A DNA stretch of 64,000 bases from Astropecten irregularis. Lineage: Eukaryota; Echinodermata; Asteroidea; Paxillosida; Astropectinidae. Below, in pieces: positions 11,995-24,056 of the stretch (the first letter of the stretch is position 1; each line of letters begins with the position of its first letter). The notes beneath the pieces were generated by a model that did no database searches, was not told the origin of the DNA, and worked only from the letters and a program-made list of their open reading frames with translations. The stretch lies in NCBI GenBank assembly GCA_963971285.1, contig OZ020265.1, positions 3,140,270 through 3,204,269 of the forward strand. Reading direction: 5' to 3'. Position numbers and translations under genes: made by a program.

Positions 11995-14601
11995 ATGGTA
12001 CCACAACAAATCACCCATAATGCAAACATTCATATACAAACTAAACCCAACTGCTACAGTAACATTTAAATACATGTCATAACACCAACGCTAACATATG
12101 ACACTTTGATTTGCCATAGTTTGTACATTCCCCGTCTCCTTTGAGTTTACCCTGAAATGTTAAATTGAGCAATTATTATTTCCTGGTCAAGTGATGATCA
12201 TTTCTACACAACCTCCATTTTTCGATATGTAATTACCACGTCTTTGAAACCATACAATAAACCAGTCCACGCATTATAAACTGTGTCCAGCATTGTTATT
12301 CTTAGTACGTTCATAACCATCATTCAGTAAACCTTAATGTCCAAACAGCTGTATAGTGTTTGGCAATGAACTATTTCATGCTTAGGATGACAGACAATTG
12401 ATGACGTAAATATGAAATTTATACATGTGAATAAAGTGGCGGCAAAATAGGGTTTGAATCCAAGTAAGCAGCCTTTCACAGTATGACAATCAATCAACAA
12501 CTATCCAAGCAAGGAATCAAGCAATCAATAATTGAATCAACCATGCACCGACTAACATTAACCAATAACCATGAAATATAAACAAATAACAAATCCCAAG
12601 CAACCGCGGCTAGTTCTCTGTAGCTTGCTTATAGCCCATGGTTCATGTTAATGTTTGATTTTCATTCCATACTGCTGAGCTGCTCATTCAGAACAGAAAA
12701 CAGTTTAATATATTTACGCATAAGTCAAATCACTGGTCACGTTGGTTTTGGTAAGGAAACATCATTCCATTTTTCTACGTATCAGAATGTACATAAACTA
12801 ACCTCTTTCCCTTATCGCAGTTGGTGGTCACTTTTTGAGAATTGTGTGTACGTCTTATGCCTCTCTGTTTATATACGTATTGTATCTTGCTTTTGCAACT
12901 GGCCAGGTAATGCGTTGGGGGATGTTCAGGAGCGGTTGTTTCTAATGTGACAGCTTTTCACAAAACAAATTAAACAAACCTAACAACATATTCACTTTTA
13001 CCATGGCTGTCTCTTTTCAAATCCTTAAAGTTGAACAGAAAAGACTAATCTAGCCGCATGAAGTCGTCTGTAGCCCATCAATGCTAAATGAATGTACACA
13101 CAATTTGTTGCAATGTTCAATGTATGAGGACGGTATTGCCATGGTAACCTGTCCTTGGGGGAAACTACAGAGTTATGTTAAATGACTTTGCCATGGAAAC
13201 TGCTTTATCCCTCAGCAGGGGAGCTGTATGTCTCAAACAAAAAGTCTCTGGTTATATTACAATGTTCTACATTATGGTCCTTTTCATTATCGAAGAAACC
13301 ACGAAAATATTCAAGGAAAAACATTATGAAAGAACCCTGGCCCCAAAAGAATAACACATTACACAGTGGTTAAAGGTACAATGATGGATACCTTGATCTG
13401 CAAGATCATAATTCATTACGCCTATCTGTAATCAAGCTCATTACTGATCTCGCAGCAGGGGAGCTGCATGTATCAAACAAATCATCCCCTAGTCCTACAT
13501 TTTTGCCCCATATCTCTTGATTGTTTTCATTAAAGAAAAATAAATACACATAAACAATTGATGGAAAAAAACTTTTGACTTTTGAATAGCAATTTGACAA
13601 TCATTATTAATTTGATAATTATTTGATTACTGCCGCTCTGTCAACATTTCAGATCACCCCATAGCTGGGCCCAATTTCATGGAATCCTTTTCCCGTTAAA
13701 AAAATTCTTTGCTTTTAATACGGTATAGCAGATTCTTTCTGCTTACGGTTAGCGTATTTGAAAGGAGTGTTTTCTTTTTGGCAACGGTAAGCAGGGAATG
13801 TCTGCAGAATTATGAGAGCCCGTTAGCAGAAAATAATAACGGTTACCCTAAAAATTCTTAGCTAACTGAAAAGTCTTCCTTACGGATTCCATGAAATAGA
13901 TTTCCCGCGTAGCAATGCGTAGCAAAAATACGCCGCAACGGATTCCATGTTGGGCGCAGGAAGATTCCTAAGTACGCTTTATGAAAAATAGCCCATATCA
14001 TAAATTATTGATGGTAACAACGTTTTTGAAAAGCAGACAGCTTCACTGCTTCTATCAACATTTCAGATCACTCTCCCATAAATATAATGCACAACTGTAG
14101 TGATATCTGAGGCAGTAGGTATATGCAGTGCTATCATCAACTCCGAGTGCAATGGGATGTTAAAGGTGAAGGTTAAATAAAGTCATGAAATAAAAACAAA
14201 CCTGTGAAATTTTAGCTCGATTGATCACTGGAAACAGTAGAAAACAGCGAAATTGTATGGTAGATTTATTTGCAATTGTAAGGTTTTGAGATCAAAACTG
14301 TTTTCGGTCTTTTGTTTTACTCATTTTTTTATAAATACAGCATTTCAGGTGGAAACATTATTAACGGTATGTTTGTACCAGGTCCACATTTGTACCCTGT
14401 AAGTTATGAATAAATCTCTGAACTTTTCTGTTTAGGTTTCCTACCAAAGTATAATAGTTTCTTTAAACCTTAGCATTGTAACTAAAATTAAGATCAGCAG
14501 TTTGATGTGTATATATCTCATGAATGTAAGAAGTTTGAAGCCTAGTTATATAATGGAGTCACCTTTTAGCTTTCTCCTCATATTGAACTACAGCAGAACA
14601 C

Positions 14602-14664
14602 CACTATAACGAACAAGGAGGGAAACACAGATATTGTCCGTTATAGTGATCGTTCGTTATAGTG
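14602..14664. repeat. CACTATAACGAAC hairpin, unit B
   Basis: Same inverted-repeat hairpin as at 3052, in the same unit position. Confidence 0.55.
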
Positions 14665-14942
14665 AATAAAAAAGCAATATTGGGTATTTATTTTACTAAA
14701 AATTGGGAGTCAAGGATAATTTTAAGCATAGGAGCCGTCCTTAAAGTACGTATGCAAGAAATGCCGATATTTATACCCGTCCCATACGCATAGCGTACTC
14801 AGTAGTCCCCCACTCGCTTTGTCACATATTGCTTCTCGTCACCCAGGTGTAACTGACAACATGTGGCTTATACACGTTTGGAGATGCACGGTTACTGTAA
14901 TATGGCTTTGTGCTTGATTAGCCCTTGTGCGTTTGTGCTATA

Positions 14943-15898
14943 CAGGGTGTCCCAGAAAAAACGAAACCGAGATTCGTCAGTGTTTAGTCCTATTTTAATT
15001 TCACTTTTGATTAAAAAATATCCATACTGCACGCATGAGTGAGTAAAGACAATATGCAGCAAGGCTATCAAAAAGTGATTTGCACAACGATATTTTTATT
15101 TTTTAAAAATAATCACATTTCTAGAAACACATTTCCTGGCCTTTCAAGTGATGCCTCAGTCAAGAAGAGTGAGCAGGGGATGACAGAGATATCTGCCTTT
15201 AAAATGGATTGAAAATTTGTGTTTTTCAAATCCTTCGTTTATACCTGACCGATTTTTTGCATGAATGGATGCGGATCCATGCATTATGTCCATTACGAAC
15301 CCCTGCCATCCTCCCATTCCTTCTTTCTAGCTCGGATTTATTCACTAAGTCTTTCTTTTCTATTATTTTTATTTACACATGCGTGAAGTATGAATCTCCT
15401 GAGAGGTATGTAATTGAAGAGGGGGAACTTAGCTTTCCAGATGTATCATTTATTAATCAAGATTGTGTGATAAGTTATAACAAGTTTATTTTATCTCCGC
15501 ATCCTTTCATGGGAAAAATCGGTTAGGTGTAAAAAAAATGATTTGAAAAAAAAAACACAACAACAATGAAAATTCAATCCATATTTAAAAGCAGATATCT
15601 CTATCATCCCTGCTCATTTTTCCTGACTGAGGCATCATTTGAAAGGCCAGGAAATGCACTTTCTAGAAATGTGATTGATTCTTTAAAATAAAAATATCGT
15701 TGTGCAAATTACTTTTTGATAACCTTGCTTCATATTGTCTTTACTCACTCATGCGTGAAGTATGGCTCGTATGAATGGTATCAAATGAAAGCTGAGGAAA
15801 TAAGCTTTCCAGATATGTGTCATTTATTATTCAAAAGTGAAATTAAAATAGGATTAAACACTGACAAATTTCGGTTTCGTTTTTTCTGGGACACCCTG
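14943..15898. mobile_element. 956 bp foldback DNA transposon, unit B only
   Basis: The ends are CAGGGTGTCCCAGAAAAAAC and, inverted, TTTTTTCTGGGACACCCTG. The complementarity runs on for roughly 280-350 bp per arm; for example, a GATGCCTCAGTCA piece near 15150 is mirrored by TGACTGAGGCATC near 15625. TATA stands on both sides (14939-14942 and 15899-15902), so the target duplication is TA or TATA. The right arm carries an extra ~90 bp segment (CATGCGTGAAGTATG..CTTTCCAGAT) that also occurs as a direct repeat in the centre (about 15370-15465). Frames such as 15209-15526 have no recognisable domain. Units A and D lack the element at this site. Confidence 0.8.
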
Positions 15899-16032
15899 TA
15901 TAACCAGGGAATTGAGATGGTTTCAGGAATGTAAATGGGGCCCGATGACCACGGAATATATTAAAGGGATGGTACAGAACTGGTTTTTGCGACAAAATCG
16001 TTGCTGACAGTAAAAGCACATTATGTAATCCA

Positions 16033-16305
16033 ACATGGGAGCCAGGATGGCGTAGCGGTTCTTTCCTCGCCTTTCACCTCTGTGGACCGGGCTCAAGTCC
16101 GGCTCGGTTCACAAGTGGATTGGGTTTTCAGTCCCTGCATGATTCCGTGGGTTTTACCCAGAATAATACTCTGGGGTTTTCCTCCAATTTCTTCTTCTCA
16201 TCATCTTTCCATAACAGGTTTCATCAGGCGAGCTACAGTGCCTAGGGCGCTTTTGAGGAATCCTTGGTGTCGTTACCGGAAAGAATAAATAATAATAAAT
16301 AATAA
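16033..16305 (+). mobile_element. tRNA-headed SINE with META-like central domain, unit B
   Basis: Counterpart of the element at 3519. Small differences (GGATGGCGTAGCGGTT in the A box region, GGCTCAAGTCC in the B box) show independent decay since duplication. Confidence 0.7.
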
Positions 16306-17010
16306 CTGACAAACCTGTTGAAGTCTGAAGTCAATCAACCATCTGGGTCACGAGAAAGTAGTGAAAACCAGTGAACACATTTCAACGATATTATGCGTTC
16401 ATAATAAAACGCTTCGAAGCGATTTATTCCAATCGGAAAATAGTTTCATTTATTTCTCAACGAATATAGCATTTCAGACAAAAACATTTCATGGGATGTT
16501 TTCTCCTATCATCACCATTATACTGTGTAAGTTTTATGTGAATCTGTGATCTTGAAGTGTATTTTTGTCTTACCAATTCTGTATTATCCCTTTAATTGTG
16601 ATTTAGTTTACTAACAAGAACGTTTCAAATATTGGTTATTTTTATAAATAATTATATGAAATATATCAGATTCTATTGAAATTTTAATAGACACTTAAAA
16701 CTTATGATTTTATGGCCATTTCCTGATAGGTGCATTTGCATTTCTGTTCCCTTTTACAACAATAGGCAAATATGGTGATGAGTGGTTTCCTGTAGTAGCT
16801 ACTGTAATCCTATACATTTTCCATTGTTTCTCATTATCCCTTACCCTGCATTATGCTATGACTGTATTAAACATTCACAGTCACACCTTAGTTCTATATT
16901 GAGGACATTATTGGATCTATAGTATTTGGCTCCAATGGAAGATGTTTCATCATATTGTGTGTTTATTGGGCAGGGTAGGGTTGTAATAAAAACCATACTT
17001 ATTGTTTGGT

Positions 17011-17445
17011 GCCCTTAAAAGTCTTTGCTGCAGAAAACTGAATCTGAATGAATTCAGCACATTGAAGTCATTTCTTGAATGTTGTCTTTTCAAGATGTCC
17101 TCCTAGGGTCTCTGAAGACTCATTTGGCAGCCAGGTTCCAGTTGAATCCGACCAGTCATATTGGTCATTATATAATAATACCATTATGAAAATAATAAGA
17201 CCAGCTGGGAGTGAGATTTGTTATAATTTGTTTTCCCGATTGAGCGCGCGCAATGCGAGGTAGCGAAGAGACTGAGTGGGGGAGGGGATGTTTGAGGGAA
17301 CTGTGAAGCACCTGGCTGCCAAAGCAAGTCTCCATCAGAAACCCTATGAGGAACACATCTTGAAAAGACAACATTCAAGAAATCATTTCAGAGTGCTCAA
17401 TTCCTTCAGGTTAATTTTTCCACTGAAGCATTGACTTTTTAGGGC
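17011..17445. mobile_element. Foldback MITE with GCCCTGAAA-type ends, unit B
   Basis: Counterpart of the element at 4511. Both ends share a matching change (GCCCTTAAA and TTTTTAGGGC). Confidence 0.7.
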
Positions 17446-18002
17446 AAGTAACTAATGCATAGCCTACCGGTACTCTCTATCTACCAACTGAGTAATATTG
17501 ACATCACCTGACAACCTGGCGGCCACATTGGTGAGAGGCGAGTGCCTATGCACTTTCCACCTATGCCCCTATACAAAATATGAACGAAACTGTAAAATAA
17601 ACACACCTTTTACTTTGTAAAAAAGGCATGTACAACATTCGTCCAAATTACAGAGCAGCTGCAGGCTGCTCATAATTCGATTTGTCATTGAATACAAAGA
17701 AACTTGTGAAATTTTCAGCTCAATTGATTGTTTGAAAGAGTAGAAAACGACGAAAAACCGTTACAATTGCCACGCCAAATTGTGTGGGAATAGTTGTCTC
17801 AATGTTTATCTTGCCAAGAAAAAATGTCCCTGTGTTTGGTTTTACTCTTTTCTGGATCAGAGAGTAAAGCAGAGCGTATACTTTCTACAGTCATGAAGCA
17901 CATAATTATGCTTTATGTCCATTTCCTCCTAGCAACAACAAAGTCGACAATATGAACAACGTACGGTCTGAAACGTATTAAACAACCCCAAAACGTTTTT
18001 CA

Positions 18003-18730
18003 CAGATGAGGATCACATCTTTAAAAGACAACATTCAAGGAATTTAAAAAGGACTTGAGGGAAATTAGCCACAAATGGTGTCAGAAGTGGGATGGTTGGT
18101 AATGATTATTTTAAGTATTAGGCAATGAAGGAAAGAGCTCGGGAAAGACAGAAGTTTCTATGGTTGAAGAGAGCAACCGAAGCAGTGGCGCACCCGGGGG
18201 GGGGGGGGGCTCGGGGGGCCTGATAGGTTGCTATGGCCGTATATATTGTTCGTTTATTTGCAAGCCTACGTTTACTCCAGTAATTAAAGTTCGCCCGTCT
18301 GAAACCAAAATCTGAATTGGGCACCTGGCTGCCAAAGCAAGACTTTAGAGGCCGTATGAGGATCACATCTATAAAAGACAACACTCAAGGAATTTAAAAA
18401 GGACTCGATAGGGAATTTAGCCACAAATGGTGTCAGAAGTGGGATGGTTGGTAATGATTATTTTAAGTATTAGGCAATGAAGGAAAGAGCTCGGTAAAGA
18501 CCGAAGTTTCTATGGTTGAAGAGAGCAACCGAAGCAGTGGCGCACCCGGGGGGGGGGGGCTCGGGGGGGCTTGAGACCCCCCCCCCCCTTCATCCAACCC
18601 CCCCCCCCCCCCGAGGGTCCCTGCAAAAAATGGGGAGAGGGAAAGGGAGAGGAGGAGGGGGAGGGGAGTCACAAAATGTTTGTTGGGCGTTTTGTGGGAG
18701 AGAAATTTTCTTTGGGTGCGCCGGTGAACC
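18003..18730. repeat. ~348 bp repeats and G/C-run block, unit B
   Basis: Two repeats of the GGTGTCAGAAGTGGGATGG..GCAGTGGCGCACCC type are followed by G-runs, then long C-runs at about 18578-18613 and purine-rich GGAGAGGGAAAGGGAG. Overlapping proline- and glycine-rich frames on both strands come from the homopolymers and are not called as genes. Confidence 0.65.
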
Positions 18731-18789
18731 GAAGAGTATAAATACAGTATGTATAGCAAATTGTATGTATGTATTTCAAATTTGTCAAG

Positions 18790-21385
18790 ATTTTGTTAGC
18801 TTTACACCAAATTGAGTAGTATTACATTAAAGCCACATATCTCCTCTTTCCAATGATATCTCATTTATGTGAACGGCAGACAAGTATAGACGGGTCTAGA
18901 TTCAACAGTGGATAACAAAATAGAGAAAGAAATACAGAACGTGGTTGGGTCGTTAACAGCTAGGGGTTACAAAACACGTGCAAGACGAGGGTGCTTCAGT
19001 TTAAGGAACACCTGAGAGCAAACTAGTATCAGAGAGTAAAGCAGAGCGTACACTTTCTACAGTCATGAAGCACATAATTATGCTTAATGTCCATTTCCTC
19101 CTAGCAACAACTAAGTCGATAATATGAACAACGTACTGTCTGAAACGTATTAAACAATTAACCCCAAAACGTTTTCCACAGATAGGTTACTATGGCGGTA
19201 TTTTTCGTTTGTTTGCAAGCCTACTTTTACTCCAGTAATTTAATTTCGCCCATCTGAAGGTTGCACCCAAGTAAATAAACTCCCATAGACAACAGTGATA
19301 AATCCTTATACTTCAAAAATCAGTTAAAAATACAGAACTCTCACAGCTGTTCAAGTTGCAGAGAAAAATGATGATGAACATATCACCTTTAATTTTCTTT
19401 TCATTTTATGGTGAGTTGACCATTGAATTTTTGAGATATACTCATTCTCAGCTGACCACCCCTAAAACAAGGTGTGGATCACTCCAGTCAAAGAAAAAAA
19501 AACATCCCTCTGCAAAACGGCTGAAATAGACCCACTTTCTCACCCAATTGCATCACAAATGGTCACAAATGGAAGCCCAGAGTCCAGGCAGGACGTCCAG
19601 TGCCATAAATCTTCATTCCCTCATTTGTAAAGCTCTCACAATTCTGATATTTAAAATATATTGAGTGCTTAACTTTTATTAATGAGCTCGGCGGACGGAT
19701 TTTTGGAATATTTACTTGGGTGCACCCTGAAACCAAAATCTGAATAGGGCACCGATAACTGTGACATTTGAATGACGCTAAAGCAAGGTACCACGAAAAG
19801 TGAAAAACCTAAGGTGGAATGCGTATGCGTACGGTGGGGGGGTTCAAAAAAGTCGGCATTTCGTGCGTACGTGCTTTATGTGCGGCCCCTCATTGAAATG
19901 GTGCATTTTATTTCCACGCTCCGCCCTTTTGAACAATATTGGATCCGATCCTTAGAATAATGTCGTTCTCTTAGCTTGGCTAAGTCATCTTGACTAAGTC
20001 ATCTTGACTAAGTCGTCTTGACTAAGTCATCTTGACTAAGTCGTCTTGACTAAGTCATCTTGACTAAGTCGTCTTGACTATCTCGTTTTGACTAAGTCGT
20101 CTTGACTAAGTCGTCTTGACTAAGTCATCTTGACTAAGTCATCTTGACTAAGTCATCTTGACTAAGTCGTCTTGACTAAGTCGTCTTGACTAAGTCGTCT
20201 TGACTAAGTCGTCTTGCCTAAGTCATCTTGACTAAGTCATCTTGACTAAGTCATCTTGACTAAGTCATCTTGACTAAGTCGTCTTGACTAAGTCATCTTG
20301 ACTAAGTCGTCTTGACTAAGTCATCTTGACTAAGTCATCTTGACTAAGTCATCTTGACTAAGTCATCTTGACTAAGTCGTCTTGACTAAGTCATCTTGAC
20401 TAAGTCGTCTTGACTATCTCGTTTTGACTAAGTCGTCTTGACTAAGTCGTCTTGACTAAGTCATCTTGACTAAGTCATCTTGACTAAGTCATCTTGACTA
20501 AGTCGTCTTGACTAAGTCGTCTTGACTAAGTCATCTTGACTAAGTCATCTTGCCTGGATAGATTATATCCATCAATAAGTCGGCTTGTATCGACATATCG
20601 AGATACATGTATACATTGCATGTATATGTGGTTATCAGGATAAGTGAATGGCACTCATGGAGCTCCGTACTGTCTATTATCATAAAACCCAGATTGCAAC
20701 ACGACTGCTTCTGCTGTCAAATCAGTAAAACGTAAAGGTCTACCTATGGAGTCACAAAAAGTGGGGTTTTTCAAGTTTCGTCTTATTCAAGCTCAAGTGA
20801 TTAACACACGTCCATTTCAATTAATCGATGCAATTAGCCCTCTGAGAAAGCCCTCTCCAATGGTGCTGTAGGCCAACGGAGCATGCAATTCAATTTGATT
20901 TCCTCGACAATCTGTACAAAAGGCTTTGAATCACGTTGAGAGCTACCATAACCCACACAGTGTATAGAATTTCTATATTCACTCCCGCGGCCAACTGCAG
21001 TAATTAGTCTATATTGGTCTATTGTTACCTGTAAGCAGACCGCCAAGGAAAGTCAGACCACCGAAGCGATAATGATAAAAAATAATGAAATATGAAATAA
21101 AAAGGACCCAGATTTGACACCAACCAAGCTGACTTGAATTATTGAATATTAAACCTGCTGGAAATGGCGTGAGTCTGTATTATATAAAGCTGCACTTGAT
21201 ACAGTAGCCTGTTTACGGTTTGATATATTTATTACCGTATCGTAGGGAGGTCAGAATAAACCACTTTTTATTTTATAATTATTTTCTTCATACCAACAAT
21301 CTCCTTCAGTCAGAACCAGGGTTATGTATAAATATTCCTATATTAAGATGATGAGAAATCCCATAATTTAACCAGTTTAGTATAT
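18790..21385 (+). repeat. First copy of the ~3.3 kb internal duplication in unit B
   Basis: From GTTAGCTTTACACCAAA to CATAATTTAACCAGT this segment repeats at about 22070-24920, at an offset of about 3,298 bp before the minisatellite. It contains sequence found once in units A and C (about 7420-8880 and 30050-31500), plus a ~400 bp block around 19320-19730 that A and C lack. It holds no recognised gene. Confidence 0.75.
19976..20555 (+). repeat. 14 bp minisatellite, about 41 copies
   Basis: The unit is TTGACTAAGTCATC or TTGACTAAGTCGTC, differing at one A/G position. Each unit contains TGACTAAGTCA, a perfect 11 bp palindrome about its centre, or its G variant. A rare variant (CTATCTCGTTTTGAC) occurs twice, exactly 336 bp apart (20081 and 20417). 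This shows a block of 24 units was duplicated. Units A (near 8038) and C (near 30676) have a single unit at the matching place. Confidence 0.95.
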
Positions 21386-21463
21386 GGCTCTTATGAAATA
21401 TGGTTCACCTTGTTGGGTGTTTGTTGTATAGGGTTCAGATAGAAATCATGCATATTGTTTGGT

Positions 21464-21830
21464 TCCCTGAAATTGCTGCAGAAATCTGAATCTGAAGGAA
21501 TTCAGCACAATGAAGTGATTGCAATTGAGTGCTGTCTTTTCAAGCCAGGTTCCAGTTGTATCCGACCCATCACATTAACCCTAATATAATAATATCATTA
21601 TGAAAATGAGTTTATCAGAGACGTAATAGTCAGAGAGCAGCTGGGAGTGAGATTTGTTATTTTCCCGATTGGGCATGCGCAATGCGAGGGAGTGAAGAGT
21701 CCAAGCGGAGGACAAGAACAGCTATTTAGTGGAACTGTGAAGCACCTGGCTGCCAAAGCAAGACTTTAGAGGCCCTGTGAGGATCATATCTTGAAAAGAC
21801 AACATTCAAGGAATTTAAAAAGGACTCGAT
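21464..21830. mobile_element. Worn foldback MITE copy joined to a ~348 bp repeat
   Basis: GTTTGGTTCCCTGAAATTGCTGCAG and TGCTGTCTTTTCAAG match the left arm of the element at 4511. The right side merges into CACCTGGCTGCCAAAGCAAG and AGACAACATTCAAGGAATTT. It marks the join between the two internal duplicates of unit B. Confidence 0.5.
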
Positions 21831-23351
21831 AGGGAATTTAGCCACAAAATTGTGTCAGAAGTGGGATGGTTGGTAATGATTATTTTATGTATTAGGCAAT
21901 GAAGGAAGGAGCTCGGAAAAGACAGAAGTTTTTATGGTTGAAGAGAGCAACCGAAGAGTATGAATACGGTATATATATCAAATTGTATGTGTGTATTTCA
22001 AATTTGTAAAGATTGTAATCATCAAATAACCACAAGGGAAACTGACTGAAATTTTAAAAAAGATTGTGTTAGCTTTACACCAAAGTGACTAGTATTACAT
22101 TTAAGCCACATATCTCCTCTTTCCAATGATATCTCATTTATTTGAACTTCGAGAAAGTGCAACGGCAGAGAAGTTTAGACGGGTCTAGATTCAAGAGTGG
22201 AACAGAGATTCCACAAAATAGAGAAAGAAATACAGAACGTGGTTGGGTCGTTAACAGGGGTTACAAAACACGTGCAAGACGAGGGTGCTTCAGTTTAAGG
22301 AACTCCCGAGAGCAAACTAGTATCAGAGAGTAAAGCAGAGCGTACACTTTCTACAGTCATGATGCACATAATTATGCTTTTTTTCCATTTCCTCCTAGCA
22401 ACAACAAAGTCGACAATATGAACAACGTGCTGTCTGAAACGTATTAAACAATTAACCCCAAAACGTTTTCCACAGATAGGTTGCTATGGCCGTATTTTTC
22501 GTTTGTTTGCAAGCCTACTTTTACTCCAGTAATTTAATTTCGCCCGTATGAAGGTTGCACCCTAGTAAATAAACTCCCATAGACAACAGTAATAAATCCT
22601 TATACTTCAAAAATCAGTAAAAAAAACAATATACAGAACTCTCACAGCTGTTCAAGTTGCACAGAAAAATGATGATGAACATGTACCCTTTCATTTTCTT
22701 TTCATTTTATGGTGGGTTGACGATTGAATTTTTTGAGATATACTCATTCTCAGCTGACCACCCCTAAAACAAGGTGTGGATCACTCCAGTCAAAGAAAAA
22801 AAACATCCCTCTGCAAAACGGCTGAAATAGACCCACTTTCTCACCCAATTGCATCACAAATGGTCACAAATGGAAGCCCAGAGTCCAGGCAGGACGTCCA
22901 GTGCCATAAATCTTCATTCCCTCATTTGTAAAGCTCTCACAATTCTGTTATTTAAAAATTGAGTGCTTAACTTTTATTAATGAGCTCGGCGGACGGATTT
23001 GGGGAATATTTACTTGGGTGCACCCTGAAACCAAAACCTGAATTGGGCACCGATTACTGTGACATTTGAATGACGCTAAAGCAAGGTACCACGAAAAGTG
23101 ATAAACCTAAGGTGGAATGCGTATGCGTACGGTGGGGGGGTTCAAAAAAGTCGGCATTTCGTGCGTACGTACTTAATGTGCGGCCCCTCATTGAAATGGT
23201 GCATTTTATTTCCACGCTCCGCCCTTTTGAACAATATTGGATCCGATCCTTAGAATAATGTCGTTTTCTTAGCTTGGCTAAGTCATCTTGACTAAGTCGT
23301 CTTGACTAAGTCGTCTTGACTAAGTCGTCTTGACTAAGTCGTCTTGACTAA

Positions 23352-23583
23352 AGCCCACCGCACACTATACGATCCGACATTCCGACTAGGACCCGACTGG
23401 TTTTTGGAAGGACCGCAAAGCATTCTGGGAGTCTTAACCGTGATTGTTCCCAGTCGCAGACCCACTCTGATGGCCAGTCGGCAAGATTCGACTGTCGAAT
23501 CACGGTTAAGACTCCCAGAATGCTTTGCGATCCTTCCAAAAACCAGTCGGGTCCTAGTCGGATCGTATAGTGTGCGGTGGGCT
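23352..23583 (+). mobile_element. 232 bp MITE, TAA target, first copy (Harbinger-like)
   Basis: The ends are AGCCCACCGCACACTATACG and its reverse complement, with inverted arms of about 100 bp. TAA stands on both sides (23349-23351 and 23584-23586). A 3 bp TWA target duplication is typical of PIF/Harbinger elements; the assignment is inferred from that and from the short non-coding form. The central part is asymmetric and shows orientation. Confidence 0.8.
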
Positions 23584-23824
23584 TAAGTCATCTTGACTGA
23601 GTCATCTTGACTAAGTCATCTTGACTAAGTCGTCTTGACTAAGTCGTCTTGACTAAGTCGTCTTGACTAAGTCGTCTTGACTAAGTCGTCTTGACTAAGT
23701 CATCTTGACTAAGTCGTCTTGACTAAGTCGTCTTGACTAAGTCATCTTGACTAAGTCATCTTGACTAAGTCATCTTGACTAAGTCATCTTGACTAAGTCG
23801 TCTTGACTAAGTCGTCTTGACTAA

Positions 23825-24056
23825 AGCCCACCGCACACTATACGATCCGACTACGACCCGACTGGTTTTTTGAAGGATCGCAAAGCATTCTGGGAGCCAT
23901 AACCGTGATTCGACAGTTGAATCTTGCCGACAGGCCATCAGAGTGGGTCTGCGACTGGGAACAATCACGGTTAAGACTCCCAGAATGCTTTGCGATCCTT
24001 CCAAAAACCAGTCGGGTCGTAGTCGGAATGTCGGATCGTATAATGTGCGGTGGGCT
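23825..24056 (-). mobile_element. 232 bp MITE, TAA target, second copy, opposite orientation
   Basis: Same length and ends as the element at 23352, again with TAA on both sides (23822-23824 and 24057-24059). Its central asymmetric segment (GATTCGACAGTTGAATCTTG..) is the reverse complement of that in the first copy. The two are therefore separate insertions in opposite directions, or one copy was inverted. Confidence 0.8.

Noticed and set aside
19976-20555. CRISPR-like array
   Set aside because: Repeats are contiguous 14-mers without spacers, in a eukaryotic setting.
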